From Methanobacteriota archaeon (lineage in GTDB: Archaea > Halobacteriota > Methanomicrobia > Methanomicrobiales > Methanospirillaceae), in assembly GCA_029547145.1 (NCBI GenBank), contig JAKPPV010000022.1:62001-126000 (forward strand): a stretch of 64,000 bases of DNA, written 5' to 3'. Below, in pieces: positions 27,314 through 35,521 of this stretch. The notes under the pieces were generated by a model. It was not told the DNA's origin, searched no databases, and saw only the letters and a list, made by a program, of their open reading frames with translations. Made by a program: the position numbers and the translations under genes. Every line of letters starts with the position of its first letter. The stretch's first letter is position 1.

Positions 27314-28091
27314 CCGCTCAAATTTCTGGCGAGGGAGGCGAAAGAATGTCTCCCATGAGCACATTTTGTTGATCCCTTCGGGTGAAGAGGTTCGGGGATA
27401 CCTTCATCCCCCGGAAGTCGGGGGTCATCGCCGCTCGCGGAACCCGCATAACGGGATCGCGGGAACGATTGACCAGACATTGACGATGTTTCGTCTCTTC
27501 TGGATGTACTGGAACGGTACCAGCCAGGATGGTCGCCCCGAACCCGCTCCGACCATGCCTGCAGGACTGCCCGGGAGGTAGTGGTGGTCCGGTAGCTCCG
27601 GGGATACGATCCGATGTCAGGCCGGTGAAGGGGTCCCTGTTCGTGATCCTCTCCGGTACACCGCCAGGAGCTCCGATTGGTCGTCGATCCGGGCTCGGGG
27701 GGCCGACCGTCCGACACCCGTGCGCTCGAGGACTCCCCGGGCCGGACGATCGGTTGCCGCTCGATGCACTCGGTATGTATATCCACAAGGTCATGATCCC
27801 GGATCCCCCGTTCACGGCGTCCGATACCGGTCCTCTGACTGCCGACACCTTCACGGTGACCAGGCACGGACCCGGCGATGGATCCCCGAGGATCGGTGGA
27901 GAAGGGACGATGTCACCGTTCGGCTACCGATTCCGGACCGGCGTCGAAGCACGTCACCGGGTTGAACCCGACAGGCCCCACGCGAGGATCCACCGGAACA
28001 GAGGCGATGACGGGGCATCACGCCGCATCCCGGTCACCGCTTTTTCCTGATCCAAAAAAAACGATACCCAGATATAGTCCCGCCAGAAGAA
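27314..28091. other. Long gene-free region (778 bp)
   Basis: Between the Hsp20-like gene and the duplicated membrane protein. Frames in it are low-complexity and unconvincing. It contains a chain of alternative hairpins at 27372-27424 (entered separately) and, at its end, an A-rich run (28053-28061) plus a TATA box GATATAG at 28071-28077 for the next gene. Confidence 0.5.
27372..27424 (+). repeat. Chain of mutually exclusive hairpins
   Basis: Four complementary segments follow one another: ATCCC (27372-27376), GGGGAT (27394-27399), ATCCCC (27406-27411) and CGGGGG (27419-27424). The second can pair with the first or the third, and the third region (CCCCCG, 27408-27413) can instead pair with the fourth around a GAAGT loop. 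Such overlapping choices are the layout of RNA switches and attenuators. No known riboswitch family was recognised. Confidence 0.45.
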
Positions 28092-29399
28092 ATGGGTATG
28101 GTTCAGGCCGGAGCCGAGATCCCGGCTGGCAGACCTGATATGGCCCGCGCGACCTCCGATCCCACGCACACCCCGGAACCTGGATTACGACAGAGACGGG
28201 AATTTACCTTCACGCTCGAGCCCGTGATCCTCCTCGTTCTGTCCGTCTTCATGCTCCTTTTCGGATTGCTGCTGTTCAGGATCCATACCGGGGACCTGCC
28301 GTATGCGCCGGACAGCACGTACGGGCTCTTCCTCGTGATCGTCGCTCTGCAGGTGATTACGCTGGGAAAGACACCCTTCGGCGGGATCAGGCGTTCTTGG
28401 CTGGTCATCCTCATCGGGATCGCCGCTGCAGTCCTCGGAATGAGCGCCTGCTTCATCCCCGGGTTGCTCTCATCGATCATCCGCATCCTCGTTGGCGTTA
28501 TCCTCGCATTCGGGGGAGCAGTCCAGTTCTTCCAGCTGGTGCTCGACCGCCAGAGAGCGGCCATCTGGATCACCATACCGGGGATCCTGCGGCATCTCAC
28601 CGTCGCCTGCGGACTCGTGTACGTGATGGCGTTCGTTCTCGGGCTGATCACACTGGTGCCTGCCCTCACGAACGACATGCTCACCTCGGTCCTGCTCATC
28701 ATCGATGGAGCGAGCCTCTTTTACCTGGCGTGGTGCGTCGAGGTCACGGAACGCACATACCCGGTGGCATCCCGGGTGAAGGCAGACGAAAAGAGGCATC
28801 GCCGTTCGTTCTTCTTCCGGGACGCCCCCCTTCCGTTCACGACTGCGCTGCTCATCTTCCTCGGCGTCCTCCTTGCATTCCTCGCGGTCCTTCTGGTACC
28901 CATCAACCTTGGGCTCCTTTTATTCTCACCCGACGGCCAGTTCGGCCTCCTGCTCGTCATCATGGCCATCCAGGTGCTTGGGGTGGGCGAGACGCCGGTC
29001 GGCCAGTTCCGGCGCTCCTGGCCGGTCGTGCTGGTGGGCCTTGTCTTCGTCTCCCTCGGTGTCTTCTCCTGCATCGTACCGGGGATCCTGACCGACCTGC
29101 TCCGGATCATGCTCGCGGTGCTCAACATCGCCGGCGGGGTCGTCCCGCTGGCCCTGCGCCTCGGGCCGATGGTCATGCAGAGAGACAACCGGCCAACCCT
29201 GCCCGCCGGAATCCCTGCGCCCCTCGTACACCTGCTCGTGACCCAGACCGTGCTCAACCTCGTCGGGGTCCTCTTCGGCGTCTCCATGCTGCTTCCGGGG
29301 CTCATCCCCGGCATGGTGGTGGCGGTGATCCTCTTCTGCAACGGGCTGCTCCTGTTTCTCCTCGCGTATATCCTCGGACGTCTTCCCGCTGCAGCATAA
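28092..29399 (+). CDS. Membrane protein with internal duplication (DUF308/HdeD-like repeats)
   Basis: A 435-residue polytopic protein with about 12 membrane segments built from two related halves. In half one, STYGLFLVIVALQVITLGKT then RRSWLVILIGI and FIPGLLSSIIRILVG; in half two, GQFGLLLVIMAIQVLGVGET then RRSWPVVLVGL and IVPGILTDLLRIMLA, roughly 240 residues apart. The repeats recall HdeD/DUF308 membrane proteins, sometimes linked to acid or membrane stress. Function unknown. The TATA box at 28071-28077 would place the transcription start near the second ATG (28098), so translation may start there. A T7 run follows the gene. Confidence 0.8.
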   Translation: MGMVQAGAEIPAGRPDMARATSDPTHTPEPGLRQRREFTFTLEPVILLVLSVFMLLFGLLLFRIHTGDLPYAPDSTYGLFLVIVALQVITLGKTPFGGIRRSWLVILIGIAAAVLGMSACFIPGLLSSIIRILVGVILAFGGAVQFFQLVLDRQRAAIWITIPGILRHLTVACGLVYVMAFVLGLITLVPALTNDMLTSVLLIIDGASLFYLAWCVEVTERTYPVASRVKADEKRHRRSFFFRDAPLPFTTALLIFLGVLLAFLAVLLVPINLGLLLFSPDGQFGLLLVIMAIQVLGVGETPVGQFRRSWPVVLVGLVFVSLGVFSCIVPGILTDLLRIMLAVLNIAGGVVPLALRLGPMVMQRDNRPTLPAGIPAPLVHLLVTQTVLNLVGVLFGVSMLLPGLIPGMVVAVILFCNGLLLFLLAYILGRLPAAA

Positions 29400-29454
29400 C
29401 GGCCGAACGAACTTGTTTCCAGCTGTCCCCCATCCCGTGCCGTCAAAGGGTTCC

Positions 29455-29461
29455 TTTTTTT
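29455..29461 (+). terminator. U-tract after the duplicated membrane protein gene
   Basis: A T7 run 56 bases after the stop at 29399, in GC-rich surroundings. Confidence 0.5.
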
Positions 29462-29785
29462 CCGCCGCCCAGGAACGGCGCCCGCGTCGCTGCATGACGG
29501 CAGGTCCGGTATCACGATACGGTGAACGACGGTCTGCCGGGAGAGGCGATCGCGGTGTCGAACCGGCGCCCCTGATTGATCGGCGCGATATGCCGGAACC
29601 ACCCGCTCCCCCTCGGTAACGGGGGGTGGAACCAAAGGTGCAGCCAAAGACAACCCCTCCGCGGGACGGTCCCGGGCAGCGATCGGAAAATCGCGTTCGG
29701 GCATTCAGGTGGAGACGGGCCGATGTACCGGTGTGTCCCAGAGAACCCCGGGGGAAGAACAGAAAGCAGTACGTTGCGAGTTAGT

Positions 29786-29791
29786 AAAAAA
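29786..29791 (-). terminator. U-tract after mch
   Basis: Six T on the minus strand, seven bases after the mch stop codon at 29798-29800. Confidence 0.5.
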
Positions 29792-29797
29792 GAGTGT

Positions 29798-30745
29798 TCA
29801 GAGGAGTCCAAACGACTTCAGGGTCACTTCGGGGTTGACTGCGCCGACATGGTAGACGACGCCCTCGTCGAGCTCGTTGATGACGACCTCCGCCGGCGAG
29901 AAGAGGGAGGTGTCGATCTGGTAGAAGTCGAAGTTCGCCTCCTTGAAGATCTCGTAGAACGGCTTGCCGTACCCCTTGGACTTATTGGACGGGATCCGGT
30001 CGAGGTAGTCCCTGATCTCGGGCGCACGCATCGTGAGCATGATCCTCCCGTGATAGATGGTCGCGTCGTTGGTCGTTCCCATGGCCTTCGTCGCGTCCTT
30101 CTTGACCGGCGGCACCGGTGCGGTGCCGATTGCGGCGGAGATCTTGGTCGTGTCGAACCCGAGCTCGTTCAGCTTGTAGATCGCCGTCTCGACACAGCGG
30201 CCGGAGACCTGGATCGAGCCGACGAGGGATGCCGTCGGGGCGACAACCGCGCAGACGTTGCCGACGTCGACGTGGCATTCGGACGCGATCTTCTCCATCA
30301 CCTCGCCGTTCGGCAGGTGGTCGGACTCGAGCGCGATCACGGCAGAGTCGAAGTCGTCCTCGTACCCGATCACCTCGTAGGTGTGTTTCGGTTTGAGCGA
30401 GAGCGCCCGCGCCGGACCCGAGCCCATCGCGAAGTAGTTCCCGACCTTGACGGTCCATCCGGCCTTCTGAGCGCCGAGACAGGCGATCGACGGGAAGTCG
30501 GTGTTGACCTCGATGAAGGGCATCGGGACACCCCGGATCTCGCCCATCGTGAAGTCGACCTCCCCCAGACCGCCCATGCAGATCTCGGTGAAGGCACGCC
30601 CGGCGGCGTATCCCCCCCGGGTGCTGACACCGCAGTCGACGATCCGGGCCCCGTTTCCGAGCTCGTGGTAGGCGGCGTTGAACTCCTCCGCGAATTCAGC
30701 CAGGTTCTCAAATATCTCCAATGCCAGTTCGTTTACGCTGAGCAC
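29798..30745 (-). CDS. mch: Methenyltetrahydromethanopterin cyclohydrolase
   Basis: A 315-residue cytosolic enzyme interconverting 5-formyl- and 5,10-methenyl-H4MPT, the third step of CO2 reduction to methane. Family features include GNGARIVDCGVSTRGGYAAG, FTEICMGGLGEVDF, GNYFAMGSGPARALSL, and CVETAIYKLNELGFDTTKI, a nearly complete match to methanogen Mch throughout. The start is a GTG (VLSVNELALEI) with a G-rich ribosome-binding site before it. It stands alone, 67 bp after orc1/cdc6, which runs in the same direction. Confidence 0.97.
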   Translation of the reverse strand: MLSVNELALEIFENLAEFAEEFNAAYHELGNGARIVDCGVSTRGGYAAGRAFTEICMGGLGEVDFTMGEIRGVPMPFIEVNTDFPSIACLGAQKAGWTVKVGNYFAMGSGPARALSLKPKHTYEVIGYEDDFDSAVIALESDHLPNGEVMEKIASECHVDVGNVCAVVAPTASLVGSIQVSGRCVETAIYKLNELGFDTTKISAAIGTAPVPPVKKDATKAMGTTNDATIYHGRIMLTMRAPEIRDYLDRIPSNKSKGYGKPFYEIFKEANFDFYQIDTSLFSPAEVVINELDEGVVYHVGAVNPEVTLKSFGLL

Positions 30746-30812
30746 AAGCAGAACCCCCGTATGCCAATAAGGACGGTTGCAAAAGAGATAAGACTTGCCA
30801 AAACCGTTCGGG

Positions 30813-31943
30813 CTATCCCAACCGGAGCAGAATCTGGTCGGCTTCGTACCGGAGGGTGATCACCCGGGAGCGCCCCCGTCCCGACCGGTAGTGGACGTCG
30901 ATGAGCCGCATCGCCTCGAGCTTGGTCAGGATCTCATAGTAGCGTGTGTACCCGAGCGGGAGTGACGGCTTGATCCGTTCGAAGAACTCACCGCCGGTCA
31001 GCTCCTCACCGTCGGACTGGTTCTCGGCGAGGAGCCGAAGCAGGCTCTTCTCCTCCTCCTGCAGCGTCCTGATCACCGCATCGAGGTGGAGGAACCTCGA
31101 GGCGGCATACGCACGCATGACGTCCTCCTCCTCGATCCGCCGCCGCCCATCCATCTCCGCGGCGATCCCGGCCCGCTTGAGGAGGTCGATGCCGACCCGC
31201 AGGTCCCCCCCCTTCATCGTCTGGTCGACGACGAGCGAGAGCATCTCGGGGGAGAGGACGTTGGGATAGAAGCCCTGGCGGGCCCGCGCGTCCAGGATCT
31301 CCTCGACCTCTGCGGTAGAGTAGGGGGAGAAGTAGACCTCTCCGGGGCGGAAGATGGAGTGGACCCGCGCGTCGAGCCGCTCGGCGAGGTTCACCGCGAG
31401 GTCGGAGAGGATCACGATCACACCGATCTTCGTGCCCGGGTAGACCTCGTGGGTCCGCAACAGCGAGTAGAGCACCCGGTTCAGCTCGTTCTCGTAGAGG
31501 AGGTAGTTGGCATCGTCGAGCGCAACCACGAGCACCCGGTGCTCGCGCTCGAGGATCCGCGCGACCGCGTCGAAGACCTTCTTCGTCGAGGTTCCGGAGG
31601 CGCGTGGGAGGTGACCCGAGAGCCGGTGGTAGACCTCGGAGATGATCCCGAACGTGGTGTTGTCGATCTGACAGTTGACGTAGACCGGCACGAGCGACCT
31701 CGTGGTCTCCTCGATCTCGGTGAAGAGCCTGCGGACGGTCGTGGTCTTTCCCGTCCCGGGAAGCCCGCGGCAGACGGTGTTCATCGGCCGGGCGCCATGG
31801 AGTCCGGGACGGAGCTGGAAGGCGAGTTCCCTGGTCTGCTCCTCCCTGAAGTTGAACTGTTCGGGAACGAAGTCGGGATCGAAGACCTCGGGGTCGCGAA
31901 AGAGGGTCTCATCCCACTTGAGCAGCTGGCGTCGGCCGGGCAC
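30813..31943 (-). CDS. orc1: Orc1/Cdc6 family replication initiator
   Basis: A 376-residue initiator ATPase. Walker A is GLPGTGKTTT (residues 60-69); Walker B reads VVALDDANYL, with DDA rather than DEx as in the Cdc6-2 type; sensor-1 and the initiator-specific region follow (VIVILSDLAVNL, LDARVHSIFRP). A winged-helix domain occupies the last 80 residues (GGEFFERIKPSLPLGYTRYYEILTKLEAMRLID). Archaeal origins are often next to such genes; a candidate element lies in the promoter region upstream of the partner gene. The zinc-ribbon gene 12 bases upstream probably shares its transcript. Confidence 0.95.
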   Translation of the reverse strand: MPGRRQLLKWDETLFRDPEVFDPDFVPEQFNFREEQTRELAFQLRPGLHGARPMNTVCRGLPGTGKTTTVRRLFTEIEETTRSLVPVYVNCQIDNTTFGIISEVYHRLSGHLPRASGTSTKKVFDAVARILEREHRVLVVALDDANYLLYENELNRVLYSLLRTHEVYPGTKIGVIVILSDLAVNLAERLDARVHSIFRPGEVYFSPYSTAEVEEILDARARQGFYPNVLSPEMLSLVVDQTMKGGDLRVGIDLLKRAGIAAEMDGRRRIEEEDVMRAYAASRFLHLDAVIRTLQEEEKSLLRLLAENQSDGEELTGGEFFERIKPSLPLGYTRYYEILTKLEAMRLIDVHYRSGRGRSRVITLRYEADQILLRLG

Positions 31944-31955
31944 GGACTGGTTCTC

Positions 31956-32735
31956 CTAGATCTTCTGGAGGCAGCGTTTGCAGAGGGTCCTGGAAACGAA
32001 GAGCTGGCTCGCCTTCGCTTCGGCGACGGTGACGGGCGAACCGCAGTTCTTGCAGACGATCTTCCTGGACGCGGGAGCCGGTGCCTTCGCGGCGGGCTGT
32101 GCAGCGGATGGCGGCGTCGAACCCGAAGCTGCCTTCATCGGTGTGCCGTGCCCCCCGGACTCACCCGGTACCGGCGTCTCCTTCGGGGGAACGGGGGCCG
32201 CCCCCGGAGCAGGGGCTGGAACAGGACCGTCTGACCGGGTGGTGGCTGTCGGTGCCGTGCCCGTCAGCGGTGCCGGCGTCGCTGTGGATGCCGCCCGCCC
32301 TGGCGGTGTGACGGGGGACTCGGGCGCAGGGGTGGCGGTCGGAAGCGTTGATCTTCCACCGGGGCTCGCCGCTCCGGGAGCCGTGCCGGGGGCGGGCGGG
32401 GCGGCAGGTGTGGGACAGGAAGAGAGGGGGACCGGCGTTGCGGCATGTGGGGCGGAGGCGGCGGGTGCCGGTGCAGGGGCGCCGGCGATCGGAACACCGT
32501 CCCCGGGCACGGTGGAAGGCGCCAGCCCGCCGAGCACGCGCCGGCGGTACTGGCCGACCAGCTCCGCCGTCTCAGGACTCTCCTGTCCGAATAGGGTGAG
32601 CGTCCGGTCGAGGAACCGGACGAGCTCCCGGGCACCCTCCTCTCCCTCGACTTCGTCCGAGACTTCGAGTCTGAGGCTCTCGTAGTTCCTGAGGTTGACC
32701 GTCACCCCGACCGTGAGCTTCCGCATCGTACTCAT
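31956..32735 (-). CDS. Zinc-ribbon protein with long Pro/Ala-rich linker
   Basis: A 259-residue three-part protein. Residues 1-72 form a folded alpha/beta N-terminal domain (KLTVGVTVNLRNYESLRLEV, ELVRFLDRTLTLFGQ). Residues 73-220 are an Ala/Pro/Thr-rich linker of low complexity. The C terminus is a short zinc ribbon with CKNCG and, after about 20 residues, CKRC. The two ends look like real domains with interaction roles, possibly nucleic-acid binding. It is 12 bases before orc1/cdc6 and probably co-transcribed, hinting at a replication or initiator-linked role, which is inference. A TTATTAAT TATA-like box lies about 30 bp before the ATG. Confidence 0.75.
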   Translation of the reverse strand: MSTMRKLTVGVTVNLRNYESLRLEVSDEVEGEEGARELVRFLDRTLTLFGQESPETAELVGQYRRRVLGGLAPSTVPGDGVPIAGAPAPAPAASAPHAATPVPLSSCPTPAAPPAPGTAPGAASPGGRSTLPTATPAPESPVTPPGRAASTATPAPLTGTAPTATTRSDGPVPAPAPGAAPVPPKETPVPGESGGHGTPMKAASGSTPPSAAQPAAKAPAPASRKIVCKNCGSPVTVAEAKASQLFVSRTLCKRCLQKI

Positions 32736-33280
32736 TCCCTGTCACTTCTCCGTAAATTGGCTTATTAATGCGTCGGTTCCGGCGGGGAAATAACGGGGTA
32801 TTAGCAACGCTGTTCCGGTGGGCGATGCGGCAGGACTACGGAACGGACGGGCAGGGGGGAGACGTGAGGCATGATCAACAAGCACCCATGCCGGGTCACG
32901 ACCGTTGATGAGGATCGCGTGATGCGCTGCAGGCGTCGTGATGACCGGTGTCTTCATCGTCCTCACACCGGGCTCCGGCGTCACGATCCGGGCATCGATC
33001 GTGTTTGAAGGGCGTCACCATGCCGGAAGAGTCCCTGCAGCCGTCGATGCTGTCGTCGAACCGGCCGGTTCTTACGCGGAGATCCCGTCGGGTGGGTCGG
33101 GGACCCTCACGACGTCCGCGAAGCGGGGGGGACATCTCGCGGTGGGATCGTGCCCCTTTCGGGGATCACCGTTATGTCACCGCGGGCGCCACCCGAGAGC
33201 ATGGTACCCCCAGAGAACCCGGGTCCCCGACCTCGCGCCCCCGTCGGGGATCCGCCCGATGGAGGACGGAGGCGCGAAGA
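32736..33280. other. Divergent intergenic region upstream of the zinc-ribbon/orc1 operon (545 bp)
   Basis: It contains the promoter of the zinc-ribbon/orc1 operon and, at 32777-32798, an ORB-like element (separate entry). The remainder up to the YjbQ gene shows no gene; the frame running into yjbQ from 32948 is not convincing upstream of 33281. Confidence 0.45.
32777..32798 (+). promoter_or_regulatory. Candidate origin recognition box (ORB-like)
   Basis: A dyad TTCC-GGCGG-GGAA followed six bases on by a G-run (GGGG, 32795-32798). Archaeal ORB elements have a TTCC/GGAA dyad and a G-string on one side. A half-site TTCCGG occurs at 32813-32818. Only one full copy was found, whereas real origins normally have several. 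Confidence 0.25.
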
Positions 33281-33682
33281 ATGAGATGGAGAGAGATCGA
33301 GGTATCGACCGGCTCGAGGGAGCAGCTCGTGGAGATCACCAGCGCCGTGGCGTCCGAGATCGGGAACAGCGGCGTGGAGAATGGTGCCTGCCATGTGTAT
33401 GTGCCTCACACGACGGCCGGTGTGACGATACATGAGAACGCGGACCCCGATGTCGCGCGGGACATGCTGACCGGCCTCGCACGCCTGGTCCCCGCAGAGG
33501 GCGACTACCGGCATGCCGAGGGTAACTCCGATGCGCACCTCAAGGCGTCCATCATGGGCTTCTCGGCCATGGTCCCGATCATCGATGGCCTGCCCGCGCT
33601 CGGCACCTGGCAGGGCGTGTATCTCTGCGAGTTCGATGGGCCCCGGCGACGGCGCGTGCTGATCGGGGTTTTGGGGTCGTGA
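33281..33682 (+). CDS. YjbQ/UPF0047 family protein
   Basis: A 133-residue protein of a widespread family that assembles as a trimer and has thiamin-phosphate-synthase-like side activity in E. coli YjbQ. Motifs are CHVYVPHTTAGVTIHENADP, DYRHAEGNSDAHLKASIMG and LGTWQGVYLCEFDGPRRRRV, with the conserved His residues and the E/D pair that may bind metal. The ATG at 33281 follows GGAGGCG at 9-15 bases. Its physiological role is unknown; the distance from thiC gives no link. It stands alone. Confidence 0.92.
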   Translation: MRWREIEVSTGSREQLVEITSAVASEIGNSGVENGACHVYVPHTTAGVTIHENADPDVARDMLTGLARLVPAEGDYRHAEGNSDAHLKASIMGFSAMVPIIDGLPALGTWQGVYLCEFDGPRRRRVLIGVLGS

Positions 33683-34357
33683 GGGCGTCCGTGGCAACCC
33701 GGATGATGCCCGCGGGCGGCGGGCGGTAAAAGTCCTGGTCGAAGGAGCAACGGGCGACCCCGGGCGGGGCGCCCCGTTGTCATCGCTGCCCGCCCATGCC
33801 GATCGCCTGTCCTCCCCACGGGGAGGCTCGCCAGACACCGCTTCTGATCGCGATCTCCGACACCTCGGTGGTCCCGCACACCATCGTCGGCCACCTCCCC
33901 GCCGGCAGACAGGACCGCTTCTGATGGCGTCCGGCCCCGTCCCACGACGTTCCAAGCGGCTATCCCAAACGGCATCGATCCCGAGTCCCCGGGTTTCGTC
34001 GGCATCTCCGTATGGGAGTGCCTCCCCGTCTTTGGCGGTCACCCCGCTCGCGGGACGGATACGGTGAACCTGACCCCGGGTAAGGGGAGACCCATCACCG
34101 GGCCCCGTTCATGAGCGGGCCAGTCATGGCGCGTCGACCTTGTTGAGTGCGTCCCAGGGATCCCCATCTGGCAGGGGTCCTGACCCCCCGTCGGCCTGCA
34201 TAGGTCGGTGCCAGTGGACCCCCGGCTTCCCGATAATAACCCTCTTTACCCTCCGCTTCCGTATCTATGCGTATCGTCTCGATGGCGCCGTCCGGTCACC
34301 GGCAGATGATGAGAGTTACCCCCACTGATTCGTGATGATGCAGGGGACTGATGCCCG
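33683..34357. other. Gene-free region (675 bp)
   Basis: Between the convergent yjbQ and apgM genes. I see no supported gene, repeat or RNA. Confidence 0.45.
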
Positions 34358-35521
34358 TCACCCGGATCTGCCGCCCAGGAGGAGCGGCAGCAACGCCGTC
34401 GCCTCGAGCCGACCGAGGTCTCCCTTCTCCGCCTCCCGCTCCGAGAAGCGGATCGTCGTGTCCGTGCCGAGGCCCCGGACCGCTACCGGAACCGGAACCG
34501 CCGAGTGGGTCCGGGTCCGGATCGGTGTCGCATGGTCGGGCAGGACGGCGATCACTCCGTCGAACCGGTCCATGATCGTCCCGAGCATCCCGTCCACCCG
34601 TTCGATCGCCCGGACCTTCTCCTCGATCGATCCGAGGTGACCCGCCTCGTCCGGCGCCTCGACGTGGCAATAGACGAAATCGAGCCGTTCGAGGGCGGCG
34701 AGTGCGTACCGGGCCTTTGCGTCGTAGTCGGTGTCCAGGTATCCCGTCGCCCCGGGGACACGGATCGGTTCCAGGCCGGCGAGACGCGCGAGGCCGTTGA
34801 GGAGGTCGACCGCCGAGATCATGCCGCCGGAGCAGCCGAACCGCTCGGAGAACCGGGGGATCGCCGGGGTCCGGCCACCGGACCATGGCCAGATGCCGGT
34901 CGCCACCGGTCGTCCCGCCGCGCGGCGTGCGCGGTTGACCGGGTGGTCCAAAAAGACCGACTCGGCGACGTCCATGCACTCTAAGAGCAGATCCCGGTCC
35001 GCACCTCCGGGCAGGTAAGGGGCCACCGGCCTGCCGACGATGTCGTGGGGGGGTGTCCCGGGGTTCCCCTCGCCTCCCCGGACCACGAGCAGGTTCCGGT
35101 ACGAGACGCCGGGGAAGAGACGGACCCGCTGGCAGGACTCCTGGAGCGAGGCGAGGAGGCGCGCGCCCTCCTCGCTCGAGATGTGGCCGGCGGAGAAGTC
35201 CACCATCACCCCGTCCTCCACCGTCACCAGGTTACACCGGTAGGCGACATCGTCCCTCCCGAGGGCGATCCCCATGCTCGCTGCCTCGAGGGGGCCCCGT
35301 CCGGTGTAGAACCGCCGGGGGTCGTAACCGAGCAGGCCCATGTTCGCCACGTCCGAACCGGCCTCAAACCCCTCGGGGATCGTCGAGACGGTCCCGCACC
35401 GCCCCTCTCGGGCGAGCCGATCCATGTTCGGTGTCGATGCATACTCGAGCGGGGTCTTCCCGCCGAGCTCGGCGAGCGGCTCGTCGGCCATCCCGTCCCC
35501 GAGCAGGACGAAGACCTTCAC
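34358..35521 (-). CDS. apgM: 2,3-bisphosphoglycerate-independent phosphoglycerate mutase (archaeal ApgM)
   Basis: A 387-residue member of the archaeal alkaline-phosphatase-superfamily mutase, interconverting 3- and 2-phosphoglycerate. Motifs are FVLLGDGMADEPL (metal and catalytic loop), KTPLEYASTPNMDRLAREG, GSDVANMGLLGYDP, YCHVEAPDEAGH (metal His/Asp) and VLPDHATPI. The start is GTG 35521, overlapping the TGA of the epimerase by four bases (GTGA), giving VKVFVLLGDGMAD, the family N terminus. The pair is therefore one operon, transcribed leftward from the divergent promoter at 36454-36492. Confidence 0.95.
   Translation of the reverse strand: MKVFVLLGDGMADEPLAELGGKTPLEYASTPNMDRLAREGRCGTVSTIPEGFEAGSDVANMGLLGYDPRRFYTGRGPLEAASMGIALGRDDVAYRCNLVTVEDGVMVDFSAGHISSEEGARLLASLQESCQRVRLFPGVSYRNLLVVRGGEGNPGTPPHDIVGRPVAPYLPGGADRDLLLECMDVAESVFLDHPVNRARRAAGRPVATGIWPWSGGRTPAIPRFSERFGCSGGMISAVDLLNGLARLAGLEPIRVPGATGYLDTDYDAKARYALAALERLDFVYCHVEAPDEAGHLGSIEEKVRAIERVDGMLGTIMDRFDGVIAVLPDHATPIRTRTHSAVPVPVAVRGLGTDTTIRFSEREAEKGDLGRLEATALLPLLLGGRSG

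Larger units (their letters stand above)
29400..29797. other. Convergent intergenic region (398 bp)
   Basis: Between the duplicated membrane protein and mch, which end toward each other. It holds a U-tract for each gene and a bulged GC-rich hairpin near 29600-29632 (CCAC..CCCCC pairing with GGGGG..GTGG). No gene is supported. Confidence 0.45.

Noticed and set aside
27529-28050. A 173-codon frame downstream of the Hsp20-like gene
   Set aside because: Pro/Gly/Arg-rich with no motif or credible start.
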